NCBI RefSeq assembly: GCF_007991655.1
Contig: NZ_BJYT01000007.1
Coordinates: 248,001-312,000 of the forward strand
Origin: Segetibacter aerophilus
GTDB taxonomy: Bacteria; Bacteroidota; Bacteroidia; Chitinophagales; Chitinophagaceae
Direction of reading: 5' to 3'
DNA: 64,000 nt
Numbering within the stretch: position 1 is the stretch's first letter; the number at the start of each line of letters is the position of its first letter. Shown piece by piece: positions 45,879-55,605 of the stretch. Position numbers and translations under genes: made by a program. The notes under the pieces were generated by a model. It searched no databases and had not been told where the DNA came from. It saw nothing but the letters and a program-made list of their open reading frames with translations.

Positions 45879-46926
45879 GGCTTGCAAGGTTAATTTTTAG
45901 TGTAGCAGTAAATGCAGACTCTCGCTGTTGAAGTGAAAGGTTGTAATCAGTAAAAAGCAATTCCAACTGTCGTCTTAAGTTAGATAAGCCAATGTTTTCT
46001 TTCACCACCCGTTCAGTCGAAGGCTCTGCAGAATTTTTTACAATGAATACCAGTTGTCTCTCTTTTACAGATAAATGAATATCTACAAATGGCTGTCCTC
46101 TTGTTTCTGATACCCCATGCTTAAAAGCATTTTCAACCAATGGTATTAGTAAGAGCGGAGGTAGCGCCTGTCTCATATCCTCGATATTGTGGTTGAAATT
46201 AACATGCAAAGAGTCGTCATAACGAAGCTGTTCTAATGCTATGTAATCGCTCATAATTTTAATTTCCTGCTCAATAGCTATAAAAGCCCCAGCTGTTTCA
46301 TACAGCATAAAACGCAAAATTTTTGACAGTCGCAAAATTGATTCGGGAGCCCGATCACTTTTATCCCTGGCTAATGAATAAATGTTATTTAAGGTATTAA
46401 ATAAGAAGTGCGGATTCGTTTGTGACTTTAGATAGTTTAATTCGGCTTCCTGCTTCTCTATCCTAAGTTGCTGGGCCACTTGCCTCAATTTTATATAGTC
46501 ATAGAGGTGAGTTACAATGCCAAAAAAGACAATAGAGCCGACGCTATACGCCATTTGTTCTGTGACACCGTGACTAGTTGAGGTAAAAGTTAATAAAGGG
46601 GTATAAATGTGTAAGCCAATTCCTATAAATCTCCATAAGTATAAGCCATAAGAATATAGCATGATATGGAGAAACACGAGGGGAACAGCAGCAGCAATAT
46701 TGTAAAAGATGAATCTTCTTTTTAGCCGGATAAAGGGAAGTGTATACTCGAAAAAAATGAAGTTGAGTGCTATCACATAAATAACCCTCCAGATATTATT
46801 AAAAACAGCTGCGGTAAATGAATCTGGATATTTAGATAAGGTACTTGAGAACCAAAGCACTGAATAGGCAAAGCCCACCCATAAGTAAAATTTAAAACGA
46901 TCTCGATCGATTGTTGGCTTCATCAT
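45871..46926 (-). CDS. LytS-type sensor histidine kinase
   Basis: A 351-residue membrane kinase of the His_kinase (LytS/YehU) family. About four hydrophobic segments fill residues 10-145. A coiled region follows, then the phospho-histidine motif NPHFLFNTLNN (about 170) and a GHKL-type ATP-binding domain (LIPLVENAFKHGV, about 260). It partners the downstream LytTR regulator. The start is placed at the ATG at 46926 since the longer frame opens at a GTG with no family support. The signal sensed cannot be deduced. Confidence 0.92.
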   Translation of the reverse strand: MMKPTIDRDRFKFYLWVGFAYSVLWFSSTLSKYPDSFTAAVFNNIWRVIYVIALNFIFFEYTLPFIRLKRRFIFYNIAAAVPLVFLHIMLYSYGLYLWRFIGIGLHIYTPLLTFTSTSHGVTEQMAYSVGSIVFFGIVTHLYDYIKLRQVAQQLRIEKQEAELNYLKSQTNPHFLFNTLNNIYSLARDKSDRAPESILRLSKILRFMLYETAGAFIAIEQEIKIMSDYIALEQLRYDDSLHVNFNHNIEDMRQALPPLLLIPLVENAFKHGVSETRGQPFVDIHLSVKERQLVFIVKNSAEPSTERVVKENIGLSNLRRQLELLFTDYNLSLQQRESAFTATLKINLASHV

Positions 46927-47287
46927 CCCATTTGTATCATAAATATCGGCAAAACTTCCCCTCTGTATTTTGTTATCTATACAATTGACTTTTGAGCGCA
47001 CCAGCGACTTGATACAGTCAACCAGCCTTAGTATCAGGGAAGCATTATCGGTGCTATTATCTTGATTCGCTAGAGGCGACTTTCCTTGCTGCTAAGTTTT
47101 AAAAATCCGTTTGCTACATGAAAACGCATTTATCAAATTTTGACTAATTGCCTTCAAAAGGTTGTTTGTTTACCAGAAGTGGCTGTTTGTTGATGCCTCC
47201 TTTCAACATCTTTTTTAAATAGATATTCTTGCATAGGTCCTCACGTAAAAGAGGGCAACATCAATAAAACAATCAACTCTTCAAATT

Positions 47288-48613
47288 ATGAAACGGTCTA
47301 TTATTTTCATTACAATCATGCTTACTGTATTGATCGTGCATGCACAGACCCATGTATCTAATTCCTCAAACAACTATGAAGCTGCAAGATGGAAAACCTG
47401 GTTATTAGATAAGCCTGAGGAGATTACTATTGTTGCTTCACCAACAGTCACTCAGTCAAAAGTTGAGCTGCAATCTGTCAAGCAGAATTTGGCTAAACTG
47501 GATAGCAAAAAATTGGAACAAATAAAATACTGGGATGCAGGTGCACCCGCCTACCGCTGGAATAAGATTGTTCCCGGACTGACGCTGCAGAAACAAGAAG
47601 TTCTACTTCGTATGCCCTCATCATGGATGAATATCGCCATTTACGATGCTACTGTATTGGCCTGGAAAGAGAAATTAAAATATAAAAGAAAACGTCCTAA
47701 TGAGTTAGATCCTTCGGTCAAACCTGCCATCTCTGCCCCGATGGCTTACTCTTATCCATGTGAACATTCTGCTACTGCCGCCGCTGCTGCAACTGTGCTT
47801 GCCTATTTTTTCCCTGAAAAAAGAGACTCGATTCTACAAATGGCTCACGCCGCATCGCAATCAAGAATCGATGCCGGCGTACAATTTCCGAGTGACGTGG
47901 AGGCGGGCTGGAAACTTGGAGAACAGGTGGCAAAGCAAGTCATAGAAAAAGCAAAGAACGACGGATCTGCGAATGTCTATAAAGGCACTATAAACAAAGA
48001 CCCAAAAAAGTGGACTGGCTCGTTTCCTATGGGCATCACCCTTGCTTCCTTTTCGCCAATTGTTATACGTTCTGCTGATCAGTTTCGTCCACCTGCTCCG
48101 CCCGATTTTGAGAATGACATGAAGGAACTGAAAAATTTCAAGCAGACATTCAACTCCAGGTACCTTGCTTATTTCTGGGCAAACAATGGAGAGGTTTTTA
48201 CAGATTTGGCAGCACAGAAAATGTTTGAGTACCGGCTGATGGACGATGCGCCAGCAGTCGCACGAATCTATGCTACCTTGTCGTCCGCCTACCATGATAT
48301 GGCCATTGCGGTATTTGATGCAAAATATACCTATTGGGGTATCAGGCCTACCCAGTATGACTCTACCTATAAACCCCTTATCTCAACACCGCCTTTTCCT
48401 GGTTATCCTTCGGGTCATGCTGCAGGAGCCGGAACTTCAAGTGCTGTGCTCGAATACTTTTTTCCGGCGGACGCAAAGCAATTCAGGCAGCTAGCCCAGG
48501 ACTGCGCAGATTCAAGGTTTTACGCAGGAATTCATTTTAAAACAGATAACGAAACAGCCCTTAAGTTGGGAAGAGAATTGGGCAAATATGTAGCTGAAAG
48601 GTGGGTTAAATAA
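47288..48613 (+). CDS. vanadium haloperoxidase-like protein with two PAP2-like halves
   Basis: A 441-residue exported protein with a signal peptide ending VHAQ (about residue 20). The second half (about 340-441) has a full vanadate/phosphate site: Lys346, Arg353 (GIRP), PSGH (374-377), Arg410 and His416 (SRFYAGIHF). The first half (about 120-220) repeats the same pattern in weaker form: KRKRP (136-137), PCEHS (157-161), SR at 192-193 and AGVQF where Gln199 replaces the catalytic His. The protein is thus an internal duplication with one eroded site. Family: vanadium-dependent haloperoxidases or PAP2 phosphatases; which activity applies is open. Confidence 0.87.
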   Translation: MKRSIIFITIMLTVLIVHAQTHVSNSSNNYEAARWKTWLLDKPEEITIVASPTVTQSKVELQSVKQNLAKLDSKKLEQIKYWDAGAPAYRWNKIVPGLTLQKQEVLLRMPSSWMNIAIYDATVLAWKEKLKYKRKRPNELDPSVKPAISAPMAYSYPCEHSATAAAAATVLAYFFPEKRDSILQMAHAASQSRIDAGVQFPSDVEAGWKLGEQVAKQVIEKAKNDGSANVYKGTINKDPKKWTGSFPMGITLASFSPIVIRSADQFRPPAPPDFENDMKELKNFKQTFNSRYLAYFWANNGEVFTDLAAQKMFEYRLMDDAPAVARIYATLSSAYHDMAIAVFDAKYTYWGIRPTQYDSTYKPLISTPPFPGYPSGHAAGAGTSSAVLEYFFPADAKQFRQLAQDCADSRFYAGIHFKTDNETALKLGRELGKYVAERWVK

Positions 48614-48753
48614 AGCTACTTATTAAGTGTGTACGAAACGACGAAGACGTAAACTGGCTGTGAACAATAAGAAGTGACTAAAAAGTAAATTTAAAGGAAA
48701 TGTAATCTCTGCTTATTTTCGATCTGAAATAATTCAGTCTATAATATTGCTAT

Positions 48754-51402
48754 ATGATCAAGGTTACATTCACTCTTTTTTGCGCTTTTTTTATAAATGC
48801 CGGATATGTTTTTTTTGAAAAAAAATCTACTGTTGCAAACATCCACAAAGAGGTCTTCAGTAAAGACAGTGCTCGTAATGCGACGAGTTGGCCCCCGGAA
48901 TTAACTGTTACCAATTTTACAGGAGCTGATTTAACTCCCAGCCCTGCGTGCCTTGCTGTGGCGGCCACGGGTGAAGTATTTGTCGGAGTTGACCAGATAG
49001 GATCACTAGGTAAAACGCCGGGTAAAGGCAGTATTGTTAAGCTAATTGATAGTGACAACGACGGGAAGGTTGACAAGCACACTCAATTTGCCTCAGTTGA
49101 TAATCCGCGCGGCATTATCTCCCTTGGTGATCAGGTTTTTGTACTTCATACCACCTTTTCTAAAGAAACGAAATTGGCTACGGGAATGGACTTGGTTGTT
49201 TTCGAAGACAAGGACAATGACGGGGTAGCGGATGGCCCTGAAAAACCTTTGATCGAACATATTAGCTCGCCGAAATTCTTACAAAGCCGCGGAACCGATC
49301 ATGCTACCAACGGAATAAGGATGGGGATTGACGGATGGATATATATTGCGGTGGGCGATTTTGGTTTTTCAAACGCAACTGACAGGTCTGGAACAAAGTT
49401 GAGTATGCTTGGAGGAGGAATTGTTCGGGTAAGGCCAAATGGTAAGGAAATGGAGGTTTATACTCACGGTATGCGTAACGTGTACGATGTGGCAATAGAC
49501 CCTTACATGAACATTTTCACCCGCGATAACACCAACGACGGCGGAGGCTGGAACATTCGTTTTAGCCACCAAATTCAATCAGGCGAATATGGTTACCCGC
49601 TTCTTTTTAAACATTTCACCGAGGAAATTCTGCCTGCCTTAGTTGACGTTGGTGGTGGTTCGGGTACAGGAAATTTGTTTATGGACGATCCTAACTGGCC
49701 TGAGAAATACAACCATGTACCAATGATGGCAGACTGGGGTAAAAGTGCACTCTATCTCCATCGCGTAACTCCAGACGGTGCCAGCTTCACACAGAAGGAC
49801 GAAGAGTTCATAAAATTAGCTCAAATCACAGATTTAGATATCGATGGCTCAGGCCGCCTCTACTTATCCGCGTGGGATGGTGCAGGTTATTCAGGTAACC
49901 CAAATAAGGGGTTTGTTGTACGTGCCGTTCCAAAGGATTGGAAGTTTAAAGCATTTCCGGATGTAAAAAAATTATCAGTAAAAAAGCTTGTCGAACTGTT
50001 ACGCTCTAATAATGCAGTTGCAAGGCTGAATGCACAACAGGAACTTTTAAACCGTCCGGCTAAAGATGCGACAAAAGCCGCCTGGAAAATTGCTGAGGAC
50101 AAATCGCTACCGCTCTACGCACGCGTGGCAGGAATTTTTACCTATGCCCAGGCGGCAGGTGAAACCGGAACCGAAAACCTACTTAAACTAACTGAAGATA
50201 ATGATGTGAAGGAATGGGCGCTCCGAGCCTTGGCTGATAGAAAAGAATTTGTAAAAAATGTGCCTCTCCAACCTTTTATAAAAGCGCTTAATGATCCTTC
50301 ACCACGGGTACAGGTAGCATCAATCATAGCCCTTGGCAGGTTAGACCGTAAGGAAGCAATACCGGCACTGTTGCAGGTAAAAGTTCCTGCTTCATTTCAA
50401 GCTCCTGAAAAAGACAAAGAAGGCCCTCATGCCACTCCGAACTCTGCCATTATTCCTGCGCATCTTGCAGTACGTGCTTTAATAAATCTCAACGCTGTTG
50501 ATGCATGTGTTAATGCAATAGGAACCGAGAATTCAACTATAGCGCTTTGGGCGTTGCGTTATATGCATGATAGTAAAGCAGTTGATGGATTGATTGCAGC
50601 TTACAGAAAGACAAACGATAAAGAACTTAAAAATAAAATTCTCGTAACGCTCTCTCGTTTGTATAAAAAAGAGGCTCCGCAGGAAGGATTGTTTTGGTGG
50701 AGTACACGACCAGATGGTCATGGCCCTTATTATAGGGGAATGGATTGGGAATCATCGCCTGCTATTAAGAAGTTTCTTGCTGAAGAAAGGGACAAGTCAG
50801 TATCTGAAAAGCAACTCTTTGCAGACTTGAATGCTAAATTTCAAATGGGAATAACTGAGTTTGGAGGAGAGGAAGCAGTGGCTGCGAAAGAAGAACCTAA
50901 AATTGACCTTGAAAAAATCAGGAATAAAAAAGGGCAAATTGGCGAATCATCCATAGAAGATGTGATGCTAGCAATGGCCAAAATAACTGGGGATCCTACG
51001 CTGGGTAAAACCCTTTTTACCCGTCAGGGTTGTGTAGCCTGTCACAGTCTCAATAAGGGAGAACCGTTGAAAGGTCCCTTTATGGGGCAAATAGGATCTA
51101 TTATGAACAGGGAGCAAATTGCAGAGTCAATTCTAAAACCAAATGCATCTATATCGCAAGGTTTTGCAACCGTACTTATTACAGCAAAAGGAAATAAAAG
51201 CTACACGGGCTTTGTTACAGCGGAAACAGCTGATAAGATTACTATGAGAGATATTACCGGCCAGGTAAGTACTGTTAAAACCTCAGATATTATTACTCGT
51301 AAAGAGATGGAGACCTCTATGATGCCCCCTGGTCTTGCAAATGCACTTTCATATGAGGAGTTTGCCTCACTAATTACCTTTTTGTCGCAGCAGAAAAAAT
51401 AA
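48754..51402 (+). CDS. PVC-type haem-binding protein with propeller, HEAT repeats and cytochrome c
   Basis: An 882-residue exported protein. An N-terminal signal-like segment leads to a beta-propeller of the sorbosone/glucose dehydrogenase type (about 45-390, with DSDNDGKVD and DKDNDGVADG calcium-binding-like loops). HEAT-like helical repeats follow (about 410-620). The C-terminus is a single cytochrome c domain with CVACH (about residue 759-763) and a distal methionine likely in METSMMPPG. This domain order is that of the PVC-type membrane-bound dehydrogenases, probably oxidising sugars or alcohols in the periplasm, with electrons leaving through the haem. A strong terminator follows. Confidence 0.87.
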   Translation: MIKVTFTLFCAFFINAGYVFFEKKSTVANIHKEVFSKDSARNATSWPPELTVTNFTGADLTPSPACLAVAATGEVFVGVDQIGSLGKTPGKGSIVKLIDSDNDGKVDKHTQFASVDNPRGIISLGDQVFVLHTTFSKETKLATGMDLVVFEDKDNDGVADGPEKPLIEHISSPKFLQSRGTDHATNGIRMGIDGWIYIAVGDFGFSNATDRSGTKLSMLGGGIVRVRPNGKEMEVYTHGMRNVYDVAIDPYMNIFTRDNTNDGGGWNIRFSHQIQSGEYGYPLLFKHFTEEILPALVDVGGGSGTGNLFMDDPNWPEKYNHVPMMADWGKSALYLHRVTPDGASFTQKDEEFIKLAQITDLDIDGSGRLYLSAWDGAGYSGNPNKGFVVRAVPKDWKFKAFPDVKKLSVKKLVELLRSNNAVARLNAQQELLNRPAKDATKAAWKIAEDKSLPLYARVAGIFTYAQAAGETGTENLLKLTEDNDVKEWALRALADRKEFVKNVPLQPFIKALNDPSPRVQVASIIALGRLDRKEAIPALLQVKVPASFQAPEKDKEGPHATPNSAIIPAHLAVRALINLNAVDACVNAIGTENSTIALWALRYMHDSKAVDGLIAAYRKTNDKELKNKILVTLSRLYKKEAPQEGLFWWSTRPDGHGPYYRGMDWESSPAIKKFLAEERDKSVSEKQLFADLNAKFQMGITEFGGEEAVAAKEEPKIDLEKIRNKKGQIGESSIEDVMLAMAKITGDPTLGKTLFTRQGCVACHSLNKGEPLKGPFMGQIGSIMNREQIAESILKPNASISQGFATVLITAKGNKSYTGFVTAETADKITMRDITGQVSTVKTSDIITRKEMETSMMPPGLANALSYEEFASLITFLSQQKK

Positions 51403-51420
51403 TATTATTATTAGGATTGA

Positions 51421-51457
51421 AAAGACAGGGAGTGTATTTCACTTCCTGTCTTTTTTT
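51421..51457 (+). terminator. intrinsic terminator of the PVC-type gene
   Basis: Fourteen-base-pair stem AAAGACAGGGAGTG / CACTTCCTGTCTTT (one G-T pair), 5-base loop, then a T-run. Confidence 0.88.
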
Positions 51458-51522
51458 ATGCGACATTTTCGTTTGATATCGATTACGTTTTTAGCAGCAA
51501 TAACGTGTTACCCATAAAAAAT

Positions 51523-51549
51523 AAACCCCTCCTGGAAAGGAAGGGTTTT
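51523..51549 (-). terminator. possible terminator of the minus-strand gene at 51758
   Basis: Stem AAACCC-TCCT / AGGA-GGGTTT with one internal mismatch, followed by a T-run on the minus strand. It lies 200 bases beyond the stop. Confidence 0.4.
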
Positions 51550-51757
51550 GAATTAAATAAGAATATTGCCCCCAATACTCATAGTAAAAATGAGCTTATT
51601 TTTTGAGTAAGACAACCACATAAACATGTGATATTAATACTTTAAGCTTTTTTTATATAAATTTATTTATATGTTTAAATCCGGCAGCTCGTTCCCTAAA
51701 CGGAAGGCGCAATAACTTACCCTAAAGGAAGAATCGTGAGAAAAATATTATAAAAAT

Positions 51758-52306
51758 TTAATTGCGGTTCTGAAGAGCTTTTTCAATAGCAGCCCCTGCA
51801 ATTGACGCTATTTCGTTGTTCTGAAGGGTAGATGAGTCTGTCCTGCATTCCCATTTGACGGAGCCGTCGATGTTCTCTTTTCTAAATAAATGCATTGTGT
51901 TATTACCCTTATCTTTTGCAGTATTTTTAAAATATACTTTGTAAACAGGCTCCTCATTTCCAGTTACTACGTTTACGTCTACTTTGTAAAGCTTCCGCTT
52001 ATACTTGAAGCTTACCTTCTCAGCAATTGGGGTTTCTGTAACTTGACCAGAAGACAAATTTGAGGCTGTACTATTAAAATGCATAAATACAGTTGAAGCT
52101 AGCAGAAGAACAATTAATCCTGACAGGAAGTATTGTTTTCTAATTAGTGTTCGTCGTCTACTTTCTACAACTTCTACCGGGTAGTAGAGTCGACTAAACT
52201 GTTCAGAATGTTTTAAGTATTTAGAGAGGTGGAATTTGTATATGACGAGCGCGGCAATACAGCCGGCGGCAATAAAAGGGTAGTACTTAGAAATTTGTTC
52301 CATCAT
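51758..52306 (-). CDS. two-helix membrane protein of unknown function
   Basis: A 182-residue protein. One hydrophobic segment lies at about residues 8-24 and a second at about 60-77, separated by a basic stretch with VEVVESRRRTLIRKQ. The C-terminal half (about 90-182) is soluble, with paired lysine-rich strands (KYKRKLYKVDVNVV). I recognise no family. Two adjacent ATGs (52306 and 52303) could both serve as start. Both flanking genes are on the plus strand, so it forms a unit of its own. Confidence 0.6.
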   Translation of the reverse strand: MMEQISKYYPFIAAGCIAALVIYKFHLSKYLKHSEQFSRLYYPVEVVESRRRTLIRKQYFLSGLIVLLLASTVFMHFNSTASNLSSGQVTETPIAEKVSFKYKRKLYKVDVNVVTGNEEPVYKVYFKNTAKDKGNNTMHLFRKENIDGSVKWECRTDSSTLQNNEIASIAGAAIEKALQNRN

Positions 52307-52558
52307 TAATGCTTTTTAATAGTAGAACAGTCAACAAAAAACTGATTTTATGTTCTAAAATGAGATATAAAACCAGACATAATCAACAAAAGGGCCAACT
52401 TCTCCTATCAAATTAAAACGTGGTTGTTTTCATGCACATTGCTAATGCGATTTTTACAGCCAAGACATGAATATGCGGATTATAGTAATAAGCGAAACGA
52501 CCCTTTCAGGATTAATTTTTGCAAACCATTAGGGATGGATCAATGAGAATAAGCCTAA

Positions 52559-53944
52559 ATGGAAGCAATCGATAAAACAGAGGAAGAATCAGAAGAAGCT
52601 ATAAGCGCCCAAGTTGTCGCTCCAACCTATTGGCTTACTCGCTTTGTCATTCTTCGCTTGTTAGGGTTTATTTATGCTATAGCCTTCGCCGTCGCAATTA
52701 ACCAAGTCGTTCCTTTGATTGGTGCTGGTGGACTAACCCCCGTAGGAATTTATCTCGAACGAATAAGTGCGGCACTTGGAGGGGATGCAGCTGGCTTTAT
52801 GCGCCTGCCATCGTTATTCTGGTTTGGTCATTCGGACACGGCGCTTTTGATTGTAGCCTGGATAGGGTTTGTGCTTTCGCTGGTAGTGGTGGCCGGCTAT
52901 GCAAATGCTTTGATAATGGTTGTTCTCTGGATTTTATATATGTCGTTTAATCATGTGGGGCAAGAATGGTATGGATACGGCTGGGAGATACAGCTTACCG
53001 AGACAGGTTTCCTGGCTATTTTTCTTTGTCCCTTGCTCGACATGCGTCCGTTTCCACGCTATGCACCGCCTTTTCAAATCATTGTTTTATTTCGCTGGCT
53101 GATCTTTCGCATTATGATGGGAGCAGGGTTGATTAAGTTGCGAGGTGACGTAGCATGGCGTAATGCAACAGCGCTCCAATATCACTTCGAAACACAGCCT
53201 ATACCCGGTCCGCTAAGCCGTTTTTTTCACTTTCTGCCACGTGCCGGTTTAAAAATTGGTGTTTGGTTTAATCACATTGCTGAGGTAGTAGCACCATTAT
53301 TTGTCTTCTGGCCAAGGATCGCACGTCATATTGCGGGAGTAGTGATTGTTGTGTTTCAGCTGACCATTATTCTTAGTGGTAACCTTTCGTTCTTAAACTG
53401 GCTCACGATCGTTCCTGCTTTGGCTTGTTTTGATGATGGTTTTTGGTCAAAGGTGCTGCCGAAAGGGCTTGTTCGAAGGGCGGAAAGGGCTGGTCAGATC
53501 GGCGAAGAGTCTAAACCAATGGGCGCCACTGCCTGGGTTGTGACGGTTGTTATTGCAGTGCTAAGTTTGCAGCCTGCCATTAATATGTTGTCACCAGGCC
53601 AGGTCATGAATACTTCGTTCGAACCTTTTGATCTTGTAAATACCTATGGTGCATTTGGAACGGTAGGCCAGGAACGCTTAAATGTAGTTTTTGAAGGAAC
53701 GGATGATAATGACACCACTGACAATGCTAACTGGAAGCCTTATATCTACAAGGGGCTGCCTGTGTTGCTCGACAAACGACCTCCGCAAATCGCTCCGTAC
53801 CAGTTGCGGTTGGATTGGCAAATGTGGTTTGCATCTATGGCTGCGCCTTCCGACTATCCATGGACCTATAACCTTGTTTGGAAACTACTTCATAACGATA
53901 AGGGCACTTTAAGTTTGTTTGCCGGTAATCCGTTTCCTGGCTGA
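52559..53944 (+). CDS. lipase maturation factor family membrane protein
   Basis: A 461-residue polytopic protein related to lipase maturation factor. Recognisable segments are LRLLGFIYAIAFA, PLIGAGGLTPVGIYLER (about 60), SFNHVGQEWYGYGWEIQLTE (about 138), the GLIKLRGDVAWRN (about 195) and YHFETQPIPGPLSRF (about 213) motif, and LFVFWPRIARHIAG. In animals the family aids lipase folding in the ER; bacterial roles are unknown. Base composition looks more GC-rich than its neighbours, and there is no obvious operon partner, which is compatible with horizontal acquisition (inference). Confidence 0.88.
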   Translation: MEAIDKTEEESEEAISAQVVAPTYWLTRFVILRLLGFIYAIAFAVAINQVVPLIGAGGLTPVGIYLERISAALGGDAAGFMRLPSLFWFGHSDTALLIVAWIGFVLSLVVVAGYANALIMVVLWILYMSFNHVGQEWYGYGWEIQLTETGFLAIFLCPLLDMRPFPRYAPPFQIIVLFRWLIFRIMMGAGLIKLRGDVAWRNATALQYHFETQPIPGPLSRFFHFLPRAGLKIGVWFNHIAEVVAPLFVFWPRIARHIAGVVIVVFQLTIILSGNLSFLNWLTIVPALACFDDGFWSKVLPKGLVRRAERAGQIGEESKPMGATAWVVTVVIAVLSLQPAINMLSPGQVMNTSFEPFDLVNTYGAFGTVGQERLNVVFEGTDDNDTTDNANWKPYIYKGLPVLLDKRPPQIAPYQLRLDWQMWFASMAAPSDYPWTYNLVWKLLHNDKGTLSLFAGNPFPG

Positions 53945-54268
53945 CCGCCCAGGTATGTGCGGGCGGTATTGTATCGATACAGGTTCGCGCAGCCGGGTAA
54001 CCCGCAAGGACTTTATTGGGAGAGGGAGAAGGTGGGTCTTTGGATATCTCCGTTGTCTGCTAGTGATACTGTTTTGATTGATTACTTAAAAGGGGAGAAG
54101 TGGATACCGTAATATCCGCGTTTAGTAAGAAACTAATGGGAGTCTTTTGTTTTAAAAAGGCGGGGTTTAGGTGTTTCTGGGAATTACACGTCAAATGATC
54201 CAGACCGTTAACTAAAGCTTATAGTAGGCGTACGGTGAACCCCGAGCCTATTTTCCTTTTGCTTGTGT
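53945..54268. other. 324-base convergent intergenic region
   Basis: Directly after the stop is a stem-loop (ACCGCCC / GGGCGGT, 53944-53967) without a following T-run. I see no gene in the rest. Confidence 0.5.
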
Positions 54269-54457
54269 CTATGCGTCTACTACCATTTGAACCTTTACCA
54301 TCGCCTGGAAAAATGAGAAAGTTTTTGAAGAGGAATTGTATATGACTGACAATCCTCCTTGCGGCACCCAGCCGGATGGGAAAGCTTCATTTACACTCCG
54401 TTCTATTTCAAGAACTGTTTCTCCAGTTAAAATCTTGTAGTGTGAACCTGAGCTCAT
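54269..54457 (-). CDS. DUF1737-domain small protein
   Basis: A 62-residue protein with the compact pattern YKILTGETVLEIERSVNEAF, then GWVPQGGLSV, then FSFFQAMVK, which matches DUF1737 proteins. Those usually have a single short alpha/beta domain and unknown function, and sometimes sit at the end of larger proteins. Here the domain is free-standing, with its own ATG at 54457. Confidence 0.78.
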   Translation of the reverse strand: MSSGSHYKILTGETVLEIERSVNEAFPSGWVPQGGLSVIYNSSSKTFSFFQAMVKVQMVVDA

Positions 54458-54499
54458 AAATGAATTATTGTGGAATTAGCAGAATAGAAAGGCATTTTA

Positions 54500-55483
54500 C
54501 TAAATAGGTGGATCAAGATGTACTGGCGACATCATCAATTCTTCGACATCTACAGGTACAATTTCAAGCCTTTCACACCAACCTAAAAAACTATCATAAA
54601 TTCTGTCAAGCGTTGCTTTTTGATCTGGTGTTAACTCAAGTGCGTGTGCCCTGCTAATGGTTCTGATAGGTAAACCTCTTTTTCGTAAAAAATATTTTGC
54701 GCTTAAGGGGTAGGCTTCATGTATCAACGGATCGACCTTTGATATTTCGGATTGTAGCCATTCAACCTCTTCCTTCTTTGCAGGATTAGTTGCGTTGTTA
54801 CACATCCACACCAATATCTCCGGATAAAAGTTACCAGCTATAGCTGACATCCCTTTTGCGCCCATCTGCAACGAGTACATAGCATTCGGAGTATGTGCAT
54901 CGTAGAATTCGAAACTGGAGTTATTTGAGGGGATCACAGCCAGTTTTGCCCTCACATCTTCCACTTCTCTTGTGGTGTCTTTATGATAAATGAAACGTCC
55001 TGTTTCCAACAGCTGCCTGAAAACTTCCGCAGGCAAAATTCTCTTATAGGGAGCAGGGCACTCATATAACCCAAGTGGAATATTAGCGGTCAGCTTCAGC
55101 ATTTTATTGAAGTTGGCAAGCAGCACTTCGTCACTGTCCTCCAGGTTGGAATAGTGACCTGTAATTAATATAACGGCACTAACTCCCGTGTTATAGATCC
55201 GCTTTGTAAATTCAGCTTTGTCTTCAATCGTTAACCCAAATGACCCGGTCGCCACCACCGGCACACGCCCTTTCACATACCTTACAATATGCTGCGTTAA
55301 CTCGAGGCGCTCGTCTTCACTGATGCTATACATCTCACTGCTTAGGCAATTCGCAAAAAATCCTTTTACGCCTGCAGCAAGATAAAAATCAATCAATCTT
55401 GATACTGCATCGAAATCCACTTTTGCCTTGAGATTAAACGGAGTAATCATTACCGGCACAAATTTCTTTTCACTGTTTTTCAT
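54500..55483 (-). CDS. DapA/NanA-superfamily aldolase-like protein
   Basis: A 327-residue TIM-barrel protein of the class I aldolase family that includes dihydrodipicolinate synthase and N-acetylneuraminate lyase. The Schiff-base lysine is likely Lys168 (YHKDTTR), with the tyrosine Tyr140 in YECP. The usual GTTGE motif reads NCLSSEM (about residues 45-51), so the substrate carboxylate site is altered. It is therefore not a safe DapA or NanA. A sodium/solute symporter gene lies 122 bases upstream on the same strand, suggesting uptake and cleavage of a sugar acid or keto acid (inference). Confidence 0.85.
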   Translation of the reverse strand: MKNSEKKFVPVMITPFNLKAKVDFDAVSRLIDFYLAAGVKGFFANCLSSEMYSISEDERLELTQHIVRYVKGRVPVVATGSFGLTIEDKAEFTKRIYNTGVSAVILITGHYSNLEDSDEVLLANFNKMLKLTANIPLGLYECPAPYKRILPAEVFRQLLETGRFIYHKDTTREVEDVRAKLAVIPSNNSSFEFYDAHTPNAMYSLQMGAKGMSAIAGNFYPEILVWMCNNATNPAKKEEVEWLQSEISKVDPLIHEAYPLSAKYFLRKRGLPIRTISRAHALELTPDQKATLDRIYDSFLGWCERLEIVPVDVEELMMSPVHLDPPI

Positions 55484-55605
55484 ACAATTATTTATTTTTT
55501 TGTAACCGTTGAGGAAAATTAAAGTAGGTATCTACTTAAGCAATTTATTCATTTATCTACAGAAAAGCTTTAAAGCTTCCAAGACTTTTTTCTTCATTCG
55601 CAGTA

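Larger units (their letters stand above)
51403..51757. other. 355-base convergent intergenic region
   Basis: Two hairpins occupy the first half (51421-51457 and 51523-51549). The AT-rich remainder shows no gene. Confidence 0.6.
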
